Positions 25,635-34,785 of a DNA stretch of 64,000 nucleotides are shown in pieces. The notes below the pieces were generated by a model. The model ran no database searches, had not been told where the DNA came from, and saw only the letters and a program-made list of their open reading frames with translations. The position numbers and the translations under genes are program-made. The stretch's first letter is position 1. Every line of letters begins with the position of its first letter. Source of the stretch: Shinella curvata (GTDB taxonomy: Bacteria > Pseudomonadota > Alphaproteobacteria > Rhizobiales > Rhizobiaceae); the NCBI RefSeq assembly GCF_022899935.1, contig NZ_JALJCJ010000004.1:372001-436000 (forward strand), written 5' to 3'.

Positions 25635-27374
25635 ATGAACCAGCATGTCACCATCGCGGAGGCCGCGCACTACGACAAGGTGCGGGCGATCTTCGCCATC
25701 CTGAACGGCGAGAGGGAAGCCGACCTGCTCCTGAAGAACCTGAATATCCTCGATGTTCACGGCGAGACCGTCTATCACGGCTCGATCCTCGTCTATGACA
25801 AACGCATCATCGCGCTCAATCCGGACGAGAGCATCCTTAAGGTGAAGGAGGTTTTCGATGGCGAGGGGCTCTATGCCATTCCCGGCCTGATCGATGCCCA
25901 TATCCATTTCGAATCCCAGCTTGCCCATCCGACGGCACTTGCCGAGGCGATGGTGCCCTGCGGCACGACGACGATCTATTCCGAATGCCTCGATCTCCTG
26001 AGCGCGGCCGGCGAAGAGGGCGTCGAGGCAGCGCAGAAACTGTTCAAGGACTATGACAAGCTGCCCTATCGCCTCTATGCGTTCGCGCCGGGCAAGAAGA
26101 CGGCGGCCAATGTTACAGAGGCGGTCTTGAAGATGGAGCCGGTGATCGGTCTCGGCGAATTCGAGCACTTCACCTATTCCTCGGGCAATGACGACGATTT
26201 CCGCAAGGCGGCCTGGGTGCGCGCGCAGGGCGGCTTCATGAACGGCCATTGGGGCGTCACCGCGCTCTCCGACATGATCCTCAACTACCTGCCGGCCATC
26301 GGCTGCTCGAACAACCACGACGTCTGGAACGAGAAGGACCTGGAAAAGAGCGTCCGCTACGGTTTCCCGACCCATATCAAGTTCGGTGTCGGCAGCGCCG
26401 AGGTCATCAAGGTGCTGCTGCGCGCCATTGTCGATCGTAAATGGCCGACCGACAATTTCATGCTCTGCACGGACAACATCTCCATCGAGCGCCTTCTGAC
26501 CATGGGCCATATGGACTGGATCATCTCGCTCTGCGCCGAGATGGGCATCAATCCGATCCACGCGATCAAGATGGCGACACTCAACACGGCGCGCTCCTTC
26601 CACATGGAAGACAAGCTCGGCTCGCTGACACCCGGCCGCTTCGCCGATATCGTGCTGACCGACAGCCTGTCGAAGATCAATCCGCGCTATGTCTTCAAGG
26701 ACGGCGAACTGGTCGCCAAGGACCGCAAGCTGCTGACGAATGCCGAGATCGACTATTCCGGCATGTGCAAAAAGGGCGTTCCGGGTCTTGCCGACCTCAC
26801 GGCGGACCAGCTCGATATCGTGCCGCTCGAAATCTCCGAGGATGGCAGCAAGGCGAAGGTCTATCTGTTCGACGTCTATGGCCGCGGCCATGCGAAGTTC
26901 TACCAGGAGGTCTGGGTGCCGCTGCGCGATGGCAAGGTGGTGCCGGAGGTCGACGGCGTCAAATACTCGCGCCTCTCGGTCATCCAGCGCTATGCCAATG
27001 GTAAGCGTCACATCGTCAATGGCCTGTTCAAGGGCGTGTCGATTGATCGCGGCGCGGTTGCGACCTTCTGGCCGGCGCCAAAACCCTACTTCGTCGTGGT
27101 GGGCGAGGAGAGCGCGGAAATGTGCCACTGCGTCAAGCAGGTCGACACCTATGCCGGCGCCTGCATCGTCACCGAAAACAAGGTGGAGAAGGCGGTGATG
27201 CCGCTCGATATCTACGGCGTCATGGCGAACATGACCGTGTCCGAGCTGACGGCGGCAGCCGGGTCCATCGATGCGGCGCTCGAGGCGATGGGCAACCGCA
27301 ACGAAGGTGAGCCCGTGGTCAACAAGCTGCTCAGCCTGTTCATCTCGTTGCACCGCTTCCGCTTGATGCACTGA
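25635..27374 (+). CDS. Adenine deaminase-like amidohydrolase
   Basis: The 579-residue protein is a metal-dependent amidohydrolase with a composite domain layout: a small beta-sandwich, then PGLIDAHIHFES (H89, H91 and E93), then the TIM barrel with CTDN (catalytic Asp) near residue 277 and TPGRFADIVL closing the sandwich. A C-terminal domain of about 200 residues as in adenine deaminase follows. The family converts adenine to hypoxanthine. However, the segment after strand 2, which reads PHEI in classical enzymes, is here IYSECLDL, so the substrate may differ. The ATG at 25635 is chosen after GGAGGACC. A YitT-like membrane protein lies downstream, perhaps a transporter for the substrate. Confidence 0.75.
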   Translation: MNQHVTIAEAAHYDKVRAIFAILNGEREADLLLKNLNILDVHGETVYHGSILVYDKRIIALNPDESILKVKEVFDGEGLYAIPGLIDAHIHFESQLAHPTALAEAMVPCGTTTIYSECLDLLSAAGEEGVEAAQKLFKDYDKLPYRLYAFAPGKKTAANVTEAVLKMEPVIGLGEFEHFTYSSGNDDDFRKAAWVRAQGGFMNGHWGVTALSDMILNYLPAIGCSNNHDVWNEKDLEKSVRYGFPTHIKFGVGSAEVIKVLLRAIVDRKWPTDNFMLCTDNISIERLLTMGHMDWIISLCAEMGINPIHAIKMATLNTARSFHMEDKLGSLTPGRFADIVLTDSLSKINPRYVFKDGELVAKDRKLLTNAEIDYSGMCKKGVPGLADLTADQLDIVPLEISEDGSKAKVYLFDVYGRGHAKFYQEVWVPLRDGKVVPEVDGVKYSRLSVIQRYANGKRHIVNGLFKGVSIDRGAVATFWPAPKPYFVVVGEESAEMCHCVKQVDTYAGACIVTENKVEKAVMPLDIYGVMANMTVSELTAAAGSIDAALEAMGNRNEGEPVVNKLLSLFISLHRFRLMH

Positions 27375-27385
27375 TGGAAAGAAAC

Positions 27386-27418
27386 GTACCGGCGGTCGCA
27401 GGCGGCGCCTGCCGGTAC
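27386..27418 (+). repeat. Stem-loop between the amidohydrolase and YitT-like genes
   Basis: GTACCGGC (27386-27393) and GCCGGTAC (27411-27418) form a perfect 8-bp stem; an alternative stem, GCAGGCG with CGCCTGC (27398-27412), overlaps it. No T tract follows, so it is more likely an mRNA-processing or stabilising element inside an operon than a terminator. Confidence 0.45.
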
Positions 27419-27534
27419 CCAGAAGTTACGGATTGACCCGGAGGAGGAGTTCCGGGACATCCGCGAAAACGTTTTTTGAGCGCGGCAGGCCGGGAGTGAC
27501 GGGAGGCTCCGCGCAACGCCCTTGGGAGGAAACC

Positions 27535-28245
27535 ATGGCACATAATGCGGCGGAAGCCGAAATCGTCGATACCGGCAGTCTCACCCGCCGCTGGATCATG
27601 TATGTTCTCGGAATCTACATCCTGACTTTCGGCGTCAGCCTGGCGATCCGCGCCGGCATCGGCATCTCGCCGCAGAGCAGCCTGACGCGTACCATGACGC
27701 TGGTCTTTCCGCCGCTGAGCCAGGGCACGTACAATTTCATACTCGAGCTGATCATGCTCGCGCTGACCTATTTCGTGCTGCCGAAGGATTTCAAGCTCAA
27801 GAACTTCGCCTCGCTCATCCCGGCCTTCGTGCTGGCAGTCTTCCTCGATCTCAATCTCAAATTCACCGAGTTCGTGGTACTTGAGGAATATTACCTGCGC
27901 GTCGCGCTGCTGGTTTTCGCCGATGCGGCACTTGCCTTCGGCCTCTTCCTGATGATCCGCGCCAATCTCGTGCTGATGCCGATCGACATGTTCGTCAACA
28001 CGATCTTCAAGCGCACCGGCTGGAAGTGGGGCAACATCAAGACTGGCTTCGACTGCACGCTGCTCGTGACCTCGGCGCTGATCGGCCTCGGCTTCCTCGG
28101 CGAAATCCAGTTCATCCGCGAGGGTACGATCATCAATGCCATCCTCATCGGTCAGTACATCAGGCTCTATTTCTTCCTCCACAAGAAGATGAGCGCCGGG
28201 AAGAGCGCGCCCGAGACCGGTACGCTCGAACCGGCATCGAAGTAA
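27535..28245 (+). CDS. YitT/YczE-like integral membrane protein
   Basis: The 236-residue protein has about five to six hydrophobic segments (YVLGIYILTFGVSLAI, FILELIMLALTYFVL, LIPAFVLAVFLDL, LRVALLVFADAALAFGLFLMI and others) and ends in a polar tail. The GISPQSSL and LMPIDMFVN motifs are typical of the YczE/YitT-like membrane family, which has no assigned transport activity. GGGAGGAAACC precedes the ATG at 27535. Its place after the deaminase-like gene suggests uptake or export of a nucleobase-like compound; this is inference. A terminator follows. Confidence 0.75.
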   Translation: MAHNAAEAEIVDTGSLTRRWIMYVLGIYILTFGVSLAIRAGIGISPQSSLTRTMTLVFPPLSQGTYNFILELIMLALTYFVLPKDFKLKNFASLIPAFVLAVFLDLNLKFTEFVVLEEYYLRVALLVFADAALAFGLFLMIRANLVLMPIDMFVNTIFKRTGWKWGNIKTGFDCTLLVTSALIGLGFLGEIQFIREGTIINAILIGQYIRLYFFLHKKMSAGKSAPETGTLEPASK

Positions 28246-28266
28246 CGCCAGAGCCTTCGGAATTCC

Positions 28267-28303
28267 AAGGCAGGGCGCTCGAAGGGGTGCCCTGCCGCCT
28301 TTT
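28267..28303 (+). terminator. Intrinsic terminator after the YitT-like gene
   Basis: GGCAGGGC (28269-28276) and GCCCTGCC (28289-28296) pair perfectly around a 12-base loop, followed by CTTTT. It lies 20 bases after the stop codon and closes the amidohydrolase operon before the ROK gene. Confidence 0.65.
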
Positions 28304-28409
28304 GCGGGATAACGTGCCAATTCGCTGGCCATGTTGCGGATTCCCGCTTATGCCGGATGGATTGAAAGCGCTTGCGGGCGCGGGTGCATCCGGTGAAACT
28401 ATCCCCATC

Positions 28410-29606
28410 ATGAAAGCCATTTCCGGCACCAATCTCGAACAAGCGAAAGCGCACAACCGGCGGGTCGTGATCGAGGCGATCCGCACCAACGGTCCCTTGT
28501 CGCGCGCCGCGATCGCCCGCCTGACAGCGCTGACGGCGCAGACCGTGTCGAACATCGTCGAGGAGCTGGAAGGGTCGGAACTCCTGAAGGCCGACAGCCC
28601 GCAGAAGCTGGCGCGCGGCCAGCCCTTCACGCCCTATTCGATCAATCCCGACGGTGCCTATTCGATCGGCCTGGAGCTGGAGCGCGACCATGCGGCAGGC
28701 GTGCTGACCGACCTTTCGGGCACGATCCGCGCCCGCATTGTCAGGCCTATCGACCCGCTGACGCCGGAGCAGGCGATCCCGATCCTCGCCGTGATCAGCA
28801 AAGAACTACAGGAGGCCCTTGCCTTCGACCGCAACCGTCTGCTCGGTGTCGGCATCGCCATGCCCGGCCGCTATGCGGCGGAGGGCGTGACCTCGCTGAC
28901 GCCGATCGCCCTGCCGGGCTGGCAACATTTCGAGGTCGGGCCGGCACTCGAACGGCTCGTCGGCGTGCCGGTCCTGGTGGAAAACGATGCGACGGCGGCG
29001 GCGATCGGCGAACGGCTCTACGGTGTTGCCCGTGGCCTCAGCAGCTTCGTCTATCTCTTCCTTGGCGGCGGTATCGGCGCGGGCATGTTTCTCGATGGGC
29101 ATCTCTATCGCGGAAGCCGGGCCAATGCCGGCGAGATCGGCCATATCGTCGTAGAGCCGAATGGCCTGCGCTGCATCTGCGGCAAGCGGGGGTGTCTCGA
29201 CCGCTACGTCTCGCTCGGCGCGGCCTATGAGCACCTGGAGATATCAGATCCCGGCGCTTACACGGCCGATGAACTCGAGGCTATGGTGGAGGGAGCCGGA
29301 CCGGCGCTCGACGGATGGCTCGATGCGGCGGCCGAGCCGATGCGCCGAACCATCGATTTCCTCGAGCTCGCCTTCGATCCCCAGACCATCGTGCTTGGGG
29401 GGCCGATGCCTGCGGGGCTGCTGGCGCGGCTGGCCGCGCGCATGGAACCGCTCTATCCGCCGGTCGATCCGACGGAAGAGCGGCGCATTCCCCGCATTAT
29501 GATTGCGGCGACCGGCAAGGACACGTCCATTCTGGGCGCAGCCGCTCTGCCGGTCTTTTCCGAAACGAACCCGCAGTTTGCGGTGTTGCAGAAGCCCGTC
29601 GCGTAA
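28410..29606 (+). CDS. ROK-family transcriptional regulator
   Basis: From the ATG at 28410 the protein has 398 residues: a MarR-like winged helix (about 10-65, GPLSRAAIARLTALTAQTVSNIVEEL) and a ROK kinase-like domain with GIAMPGR, LGGGIGAGMFLDG and the zinc motif C-x-CGKRGC (CICGKRGC). This is the NagC/XylR type, a sugar-responsive repressor. An ATG at 28350 is a longer alternative. A LacI/ROK-like AAGCGCTT palindrome at 28366-28373 falls in the leader if the later start is used. The convergent downstream gene is a beta-N-acetylhexosaminidase, so control of amino-sugar genes is likely. Confidence 0.83.
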   Translation: MKAISGTNLEQAKAHNRRVVIEAIRTNGPLSRAAIARLTALTAQTVSNIVEELEGSELLKADSPQKLARGQPFTPYSINPDGAYSIGLELERDHAAGVLTDLSGTIRARIVRPIDPLTPEQAIPILAVISKELQEALAFDRNRLLGVGIAMPGRYAAEGVTSLTPIALPGWQHFEVGPALERLVGVPVLVENDATAAAIGERLYGVARGLSSFVYLFLGGGIGAGMFLDGHLYRGSRANAGEIGHIVVEPNGLRCICGKRGCLDRYVSLGAAYEHLEISDPGAYTADELEAMVEGAGPALDGWLDAAAEPMRRTIDFLELAFDPQTIVLGGPMPAGLLARLAARMEPLYPPVDPTEERRIPRIMIAATGKDTSILGAAALPVFSETNPQFAVLQKPVA

Positions 29607-29614
29607 GTTCTGGC

Positions 29615-31633
29615 TTACGCGATCGGGAAGCCGTAGAGCACCGGCATCAGGCCGGCGGCGGCCTTGAAGCGCTCCCAGGATTTGCGCTCCGGCAGCGTCC
29701 AGCCGGTTTCGGCGATGGCCGAGAGGCGCGGGAAGACGAGACGGTCGAAGACGGCGCGGTCCTTCATCGGCTCCGACCAGATGCAGGCCTGCACGCCGCG
29801 GAGATTCGCTTTCTGCGCGTCGTTCCAGCCGGCGACCGGATCGAACTGGTAGGTCATTTCCGGCGCCGACCAGCCGGCCCAGCTGGCGCCGGGCTCGTCC
29901 CAGTCGGGGCTGTTGGCCATGTCGAGATAATAGGCCTGGCCGGGGCAGACGACCATCGAATAGCCCTCGCCGGCGAGCGCCGCCGACACGTCCATGTCGC
30001 GCCAGCCGCAGAGATAGGTCGCGGCCTTGTCGATGACATTGCCGTGGGCGGCTTCCTCCCAGCCGCCGGTGACGCAACCTTGCGAGGCGAGGAAGGTCTG
30101 GATCCGCTTGAGGAAGATCGCCTGCAAGACGGCGGCACCCGAACCGTCGATCGCGTCGGCGCCATGCGTGTTGGTGATGACGTTCAGCCGGCGGGCATGG
30201 GCCTCGGCCATGGCCGCGCCGCTGATGTCGCGCAGTTTCGCCAGCGCCTCCGGCGAGCCCGACCAGGCGCCGATCGGCACTTCGTCGGCGCCGACATGGA
30301 TCGTCTTGAAGGGGAAGAGCTCGATCAGTTCCTTGAAGATCGTCTCCAGCACTTCATAGGTCTTCTCACGGGCAGGGTTCAGGCAATTGTCCCGAAAGCC
30401 CTGGACGGAATAGTAGCTGCCCTGTTCGTCCGGATCGCGCAGTTCCGGAATGGCCATCTGCATGGCAAAGCAATGGCCGGGCACGTCGATCTCCGGCACG
30501 ATCTCGATGCCGATGGACTTGGCATAGGCGACGATGCCGCGGATCGTGGCCTTGGTATAGAAGCCGCCGGTCTTCTCCGGTCCGGTGCCGAGCAGCGGCG
30601 GGACGGGGAGGCCATGGCCGCGCCACGCGCCGATCTCGGTCAGTGCCGGATAGGCGTCGATTTCGACGCGCCAGGATTCGTCGTCGGAGAGGTGCCAGTG
30701 GAAGCGGTTGAGCTTGCTCCAGGCGAGGATGGCGAGGAGCTTGCGGATCTCCGCCTCGCCATAGAACTGGCGCGCGACATCGAGATGTAGGCCGCGCCAG
30801 TCCATGGTGGGGGCGTCCGTGATCGTGCCCGCGGCGGGGAAGCTGTAGGCATCGGGGAAGTGCCGCGCGCCACGCCAGATCTGGCCGAGCGTGATCAGGC
30901 CATAGAGCAGGCCGGTGCGCCCGGCGGCGGCAACCGAAACGGAATCCACGGCAAAGACGATCTCATAGGCTTCCGCTGCAAACCCTTCCTTCCGGTGCAG
31001 CTGCACCGGAAGCCCGCCTTCCGACGCGGAGCGGACGATGCCCTCCACGGCAAACAGGTCCTCCGTGAGCTTTGTGAATGCCTCGGCGGCGGCCGTCGCC
31101 TCGGCGCCACCGGCGATCAGCGTGAAACCGGCGGGCGCGGCACGCCGGCCGGACACGGCGACCTCTTTCGGCCAGGGGATTACCGAAACGGGGACCGGCG
31201 GGCTCATGGGAACGGGAAAGGCGGCGACGCCGCGCTTCGGCGGCGCATTGCCGCCGACCTTGAGCGTCGGCCCGGTGCCAATCGAAAGCGTGCCGCCATC
31301 AGCCAGCACGAGATAGGCGCCGCGTGCGCCGTCCGTCCAATGCTTGAAGGCCCAGCTGAGGCCGTGCACGGCGACGGTCCATGTGGCCTCGGGCTCCAGC
31401 ACGAAACCCTCCGGCGGCAGAAGCTCGGTGAAGTTGGAAAGCCGCGTGCCGAGCGAGCCACCATCGATGCTCGCGGCCGGATCGACCCGGCCCGGTCCGC
31501 TGACGCAGAGGCGGAAACCGGCAAGCGAGGATTTCGAATGGTTGGTCAGCTTGAGAATATAGGCAAGCGGGCGGTCGTCGGTGGCAGGCGCCCAAGAGGT
31601 TTCGAGGGCGAATGTGGAGCGGGCGGATGTCAT
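29615..31633 (-). CDS. Beta-N-acetylhexosaminidase (glycoside hydrolase family 20)
   Basis: The 672-residue protein contains a GH20 catalytic barrel from about residue 275. DWRGLHLDVARQF and NRFHWHLSDDESWRVEI mark its start, and D450-E451 in HVGADEVP is the catalytic Asp/Glu pair for substrate-assisted cleavage. An N-terminal alpha/beta GH20b-like region precedes it. It releases terminal GlcNAc (or GalNAc) from chitooligosaccharides or glycans. No signal peptide is visible, so it probably acts in the cytoplasm on imported oligosaccharides. It is the last gene of the minus-strand transporter operon and is convergent with a ROK regulator. Confidence 0.9.
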   Translation of the reverse strand: MTSARSTFALETSWAPATDDRPLAYILKLTNHSKSSLAGFRLCVSGPGRVDPAASIDGGSLGTRLSNFTELLPPEGFVLEPEATWTVAVHGLSWAFKHWTDGARGAYLVLADGGTLSIGTGPTLKVGGNAPPKRGVAAFPVPMSPPVPVSVIPWPKEVAVSGRRAAPAGFTLIAGGAEATAAAEAFTKLTEDLFAVEGIVRSASEGGLPVQLHRKEGFAAEAYEIVFAVDSVSVAAAGRTGLLYGLITLGQIWRGARHFPDAYSFPAAGTITDAPTMDWRGLHLDVARQFYGEAEIRKLLAILAWSKLNRFHWHLSDDESWRVEIDAYPALTEIGAWRGHGLPVPPLLGTGPEKTGGFYTKATIRGIVAYAKSIGIEIVPEIDVPGHCFAMQMAIPELRDPDEQGSYYSVQGFRDNCLNPAREKTYEVLETIFKELIELFPFKTIHVGADEVPIGAWSGSPEALAKLRDISGAAMAEAHARRLNVITNTHGADAIDGSGAAVLQAIFLKRIQTFLASQGCVTGGWEEAAHGNVIDKAATYLCGWRDMDVSAALAGEGYSMVVCPGQAYYLDMANSPDWDEPGASWAGWSAPEMTYQFDPVAGWNDAQKANLRGVQACIWSEPMKDRAVFDRLVFPRLSAIAETGWTLPERKSWERFKAAAGLMPVLYGFPIA

Positions 31634-31656
31634 GGCAGTCTCTGCGGTCTGGAGGA

Positions 31657-32130
31657 TCAGTTTACATCGAGCAATCCGGCATAGACGCCGGGGGCGGAAT
31701 TGGGGATCGGCATGGCGCCGACCGTCTTTTCATAGAAGGCCGAGGGGCCGACATCGCCGATGATGGCATAGCCGTAGCCCATGGTTTTCAGGTCGAAGAG
31801 GGAGGCGAGCAGCAGCGCATGGCCGATGCCGAGCCCGCGTACCGCTTCGTCGACGCCGGTCGGGCCGAAGAAGCCGCGGGCGATCGATTCATGGCAGGCG
31901 AAGCCTACGAGTTTTTGCCCGCGCGTGGCGATGAAGCAGGTCGGCGGCTGGCGCGACAGCGAGACGGCCGTCTCGCTCGCCCAGCCCTTGCCGAATTTTT
32001 CCGCGACCCATTCGGTCACCAGCCGCGCTTCCGGCGCCAGTGGCCGGCGGATGGTGACGCCGGCCTCCGCCATTTTGGCGTCGAGATCCGGCTTCGGGGT
32101 GAGGAGCGAGAGATTGACGAGATAGTCCAA
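31657..32130 (-). CDS. GNAT-family N-acetyltransferase
   Basis: The 157-residue protein has a GNAT core: KLVGFACHE as beta4, then VRGLGIGHALLLASLFDLKTMGY, which carries the acetyl-CoA pyrophosphate loop (RGLGIG). FYEKTVGA is at the expected C-terminal position. It would acetylate an amine, and its place between the transporter ATPases and the hexosaminidase suggests an amino sugar. It starts 11 bases after the upstream ATPase gene ends and lies 23 bases before the hexosaminidase gene. Confidence 0.75.
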   Translation of the reverse strand: MDYLVNLSLLTPKPDLDAKMAEAGVTIRRPLAPEARLVTEWVAEKFGKGWASETAVSLSRQPPTCFIATRGQKLVGFACHESIARGFFGPTGVDEAVRGLGIGHALLLASLFDLKTMGYGYAIIGDVGPSAFYEKTVGAMPIPNSAPGVYAGLLDVN

Positions 32131-32141
32131 GCTGAAATCCT

Positions 32142-33074
32142 CTAACTCTGTGCCGCAAGCGCGCGCACGAAATGGTTTTTCCCGACCTGCTCGACCACAG
32201 TCGAGGTCGGGCGCGAGAGCGCGCGGACCTTTTCCGCCCGTTCGAGGAAGCGCGCGCTCTCGCCGATGATAAAGGGTCTGTCGCCATCAGGCACGGCCGA
32301 AAGCAGCAGCTGCGTATAGGGATGGCGCGCATCGGCGATGACGGCCTCGGTCTCGCCCCACTCGACCATCTGGCCGGCGAACATCACCACGATCTCTTCC
32401 GCCACATGGGCGGCGGTGGCGATGTCGTGGGTGATGTAGAGCAGCGCCAGACTGCGTTCCTGCTTGATGCGGGCGAGCAGCTCCAGGATGCCGAGGCGGA
32501 TCGAGACGTCGAGCATCGAGGTCGGTTCGTCGGCCACAAGCACGCCGGGCTGCACGGCGAGCGCACGCGCGATGTTGACACGCTGGCGCTGGCCGCCCGA
32601 AAGCTCGTGCGGATATTTCCGCCGCGTTACCGTCGGGTCGAGCCCGACATCGGAGAGCAGGGTGGAAACCGCATCCGCGACCGCAGCTGTGCCTTCGGCA
32701 TGGCGGTGCAGAAGCACCGGTCGCGAAAGGTGGTGGTCGATGGAAAAGACCGGGTTGAGCGAGGAGAATGGGTCCTGAAAGACCATCTGCACCTCGCGGC
32801 GATAGGCCTTCTCCTCATCGCGCGTGTCCGTTGCGGTGACATCGCGGCCGCGGAAGGAGAGGCGGCCTGCTGTCGGCTGGTCCATGCGCGCGATGATGCG
32901 GGCGCAGGTCGTCTTGCCGCAACCGGATTCACCGACCAATGCCAGGGCGCGGCCTGGCGTCAGCGACAGTGAGATGCCGCGCAGCGCCTGCACGGCGCCG
33001 AAGCTGCGCTCGATAGCGTCGAGGCGGATGATCGGCTCCGCCGTCGGGAGGGAAAGGCTCGGCGCGAGGTTCAT
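32142..33074 (-). CDS. Oligosaccharide/peptide ABC transporter ATP-binding protein (OppF-like)
   Basis: The 310-residue protein has Walker A at 48-56 (GESGCGKTT), the LSGGQRQRVNIARAL signature, Walker B VLVADEPTSMLD and a C-terminal oligopeptide-transport extension. It pairs with the OppD-like ATPase whose gene overlaps by four bases. In rhizobia this importer class carries peptides, nickel or oligosaccharides; the hexosaminidase in the operon favours chitooligosaccharides. Confidence 0.84.
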   Translation of the reverse strand: MNLAPSLSLPTAEPIIRLDAIERSFGAVQALRGISLSLTPGRALALVGESGCGKTTCARIIARMDQPTAGRLSFRGRDVTATDTRDEEKAYRREVQMVFQDPFSSLNPVFSIDHHLSRPVLLHRHAEGTAAVADAVSTLLSDVGLDPTVTRRKYPHELSGGQRQRVNIARALAVQPGVLVADEPTSMLDVSIRLGILELLARIKQERSLALLYITHDIATAAHVAEEIVVMFAGQMVEWGETEAVIADARHPYTQLLLSAVPDGDRPFIIGESARFLERAEKVRALSRPTSTVVEQVGKNHFVRALAAQS

Positions 33075-33886
33075 GCCACACCTCCTGCGAGTTCCCGGCG
33101 GCCGGGCAGCTGCGGAATGGCGTTCCAGAGCTTGCGGGTATAGTCGTGAACCGGTGCATGGCTCACCTGCCTGACATCACCGACCTCGACCAGCTCGCCC
33201 TTCAGCATGACGCCGATGCGGTGGCAGAGCTGCGCCATCAGGTGCAGGTCGTGGGTGATGAACAGCACGGAAAAACCGTGGCTGCGCTGCAGGTCGATGA
33301 CCTGTTCGAGGATTTCGCGCTGCACCACCACGTCGAGCGCCGTCGTCGGCTCGTCCATGATGATCAGTTCCGGCTGCAAGGCGAGGCAGATGGCGATGAC
33401 GATGCGCTGGCGCATGCCGCCGGAAAATTGGTGCGGGTAATCCGTGAGCCGGCTTGTCGATATGCCGACCAGCTTGAACATGGCCTCCGCTCGTTCGCGT
33501 GATTGCGCCCGCGTTGCGCCGGTATGCCGGTGCAGCACGTCGTGGAATTGCGCCTCGACGCGCATCAGCGGGTTCAGCGAATTCATGGCGCTCTGGAACA
33601 CCATGCCGACGCGGCGCCAGCGCACCTTCTGCATCTCGCCTTCCGGCAGTTTCAGGAGGTCGCGGCCGTCGAGCAGGATCTCGCCGCCGGTCACCCAGGC
33701 GGGCGACTTGGCAAGGCGGGTGATGGCGAAGGCGATGGTGCTCTTGCCGCAGCCCGATTCCCCGGCAAGCCCGAAGATCTCGCCGCGGCCGATATCGAAG
33801 GAGACGTTCTTCACGGCGCGGAAGGCGCCCTTGTCGAGGAGGTAGTCGACCTCGAGATTGCGGATTTGCAAAAGTGTGTCGCTCAT
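33071..33886 (-). CDS. Oligosaccharide/peptide ABC transporter ATP-binding protein (OppD-like)
   Basis: The 271-residue protein has Walker A at 42-50 (GESGCGKST), the signature FSGGMRQRIVIAICLAL and Walker B LIIMDEPTTALD. It is shorter than classical OppD (about 330) because the C-terminal oligopeptide extension is brief. The ATG at 33886 overlaps the permease stop codon by one base (TAATG), and the upstream extension of the frame runs back into the permease, so this start is well supported. Confidence 0.84.
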   Translation of the reverse strand: MSDTLLQIRNLEVDYLLDKGAFRAVKNVSFDIGRGEIFGLAGESGCGKSTIAFAITRLAKSPAWVTGGEILLDGRDLLKLPEGEMQKVRWRRVGMVFQSAMNSLNPLMRVEAQFHDVLHRHTGATRAQSRERAEAMFKLVGISTSRLTDYPHQFSGGMRQRIVIAICLALQPELIIMDEPTTALDVVVQREILEQVIDLQRSHGFSVLFITHDLHLMAQLCHRIGVMLKGELVEVGDVRQVSHAPVHDYTRKLWNAIPQLPGRRELAGGVA

Positions 33887-34785
33887 TATGCACCTCCCAG
33901 GCTTCGGTTGCGCTGGCGGTTGAGGCGCAGCCAGCGGGTCAGTGCCGGGCCGGAGCGCAGCTGCGGATTGGCGATCTCGTCGAAGGTGAAGTTGACGAGC
34001 GCAAGACCGAGCCCGATCAGCGCGATGCCGGCGGCGGGTGCGCCGATATCCCACCAGGCGCCGAGGATGATCGCCGAGGAGTTCTGCGCATTGTAGAGCA
34101 TCGTGCCCCAGGTCACCTGCAAGGGATCACCAAAACCGAGATATTCGAGCGTCGTCTGGGCGACGACGGCATAGATGATGCTGCCGACGAGATTGATGCC
34201 GATCAGCGGCAGGAGATTGGGCAGGAGCTCGACGAAGAGCACGCGCCAGGCCGGCTCGCCGATCATGCGCGCGGCGGTGACGAAATCGCGGTTGCGCAGC
34301 GCCATGGTTTGCGAGCGGGTCATGCGCGCGCCCCAGGGCCAGGAGGTCAGCGCGATGATCGCCATGATGGCGAGCGGCCCGACGGTGCCGGCAAAGGAGG
34401 CGAGCAGGATCAGGAGCGGGATGTTGGGGATGACGAGCACCGCATTGGTCGCAAGGTCGAGGGCGGCATCGGTGCGCCCGCCGGCATAGCCGGCGATCAG
34501 GCCAATGGCGGTGCCGATGACGGTGATGGCGATGCCCGTCGCGAAGCCGACGGCGAGCGAGGTGCGCGAACCCCAGACAAACTGGGTATAGACGTCTCGG
34601 CCCATTTTGGTCGTGCCGAAGACATGCTCGACGGTCGGCGGCTGGTGCGAACGGCCGACACGGGCACTCGGCGCGCCGGGCGCGATGATGGGGGCGAAGA
34701 GCGCCATCAGGCACAGCGCCACGATGATGATCAGGCCGGCGACGGCCTTTTTCTGCTGAAGAAGGATTTTCAGGCCGGACATCAT
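33886..34785 (-). CDS. ABC transporter permease (DppC/OppC-like)
   Basis: The 299-residue protein has an N-terminal membrane helix (residues 17-38), the OppC-N segment, then the binding-protein-dependent permease core with TSLAVGFATGIAITVIGTAIG. The cytoplasmic EAA loop lies around FVTAARMIGEPAWRVLFVELLPNLLP. It would form the channel with the DppB-like permease encoded upstream, which it overlaps by four bases. Confidence 0.85.
   Translation of the reverse strand: MMSGLKILLQQKKAVAGLIIIVALCLMALFAPIIAPGAPSARVGRSHQPPTVEHVFGTTKMGRDVYTQFVWGSRTSLAVGFATGIAITVIGTAIGLIAGYAGGRTDAALDLATNAVLVIPNIPLLILLASFAGTVGPLAIMAIIALTSWPWGARMTRSQTMALRNRDFVTAARMIGEPAWRVLFVELLPNLLPLIGINLVGSIIYAVVAQTTLEYLGFGDPLQVTWGTMLYNAQNSSAIILGAWWDIGAPAAGIALIGLGLALVNFTFDEIANPQLRSGPALTRWLRLNRQRNRSLGGA

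Noticed and set aside
25572-27371. A 599-codon open frame antisense to the adenine-deaminase-like gene
   Set aside because: Low-complexity, His/Arg/Asp-rich translation typical of antisense shadows in high-GC DNA, with no ribosome site or motif.
27386-27418. Terminator between the amidohydrolase and YitT-like genes
   Set aside because: The stem is perfect but no T tract follows; kept only as a hairpin.
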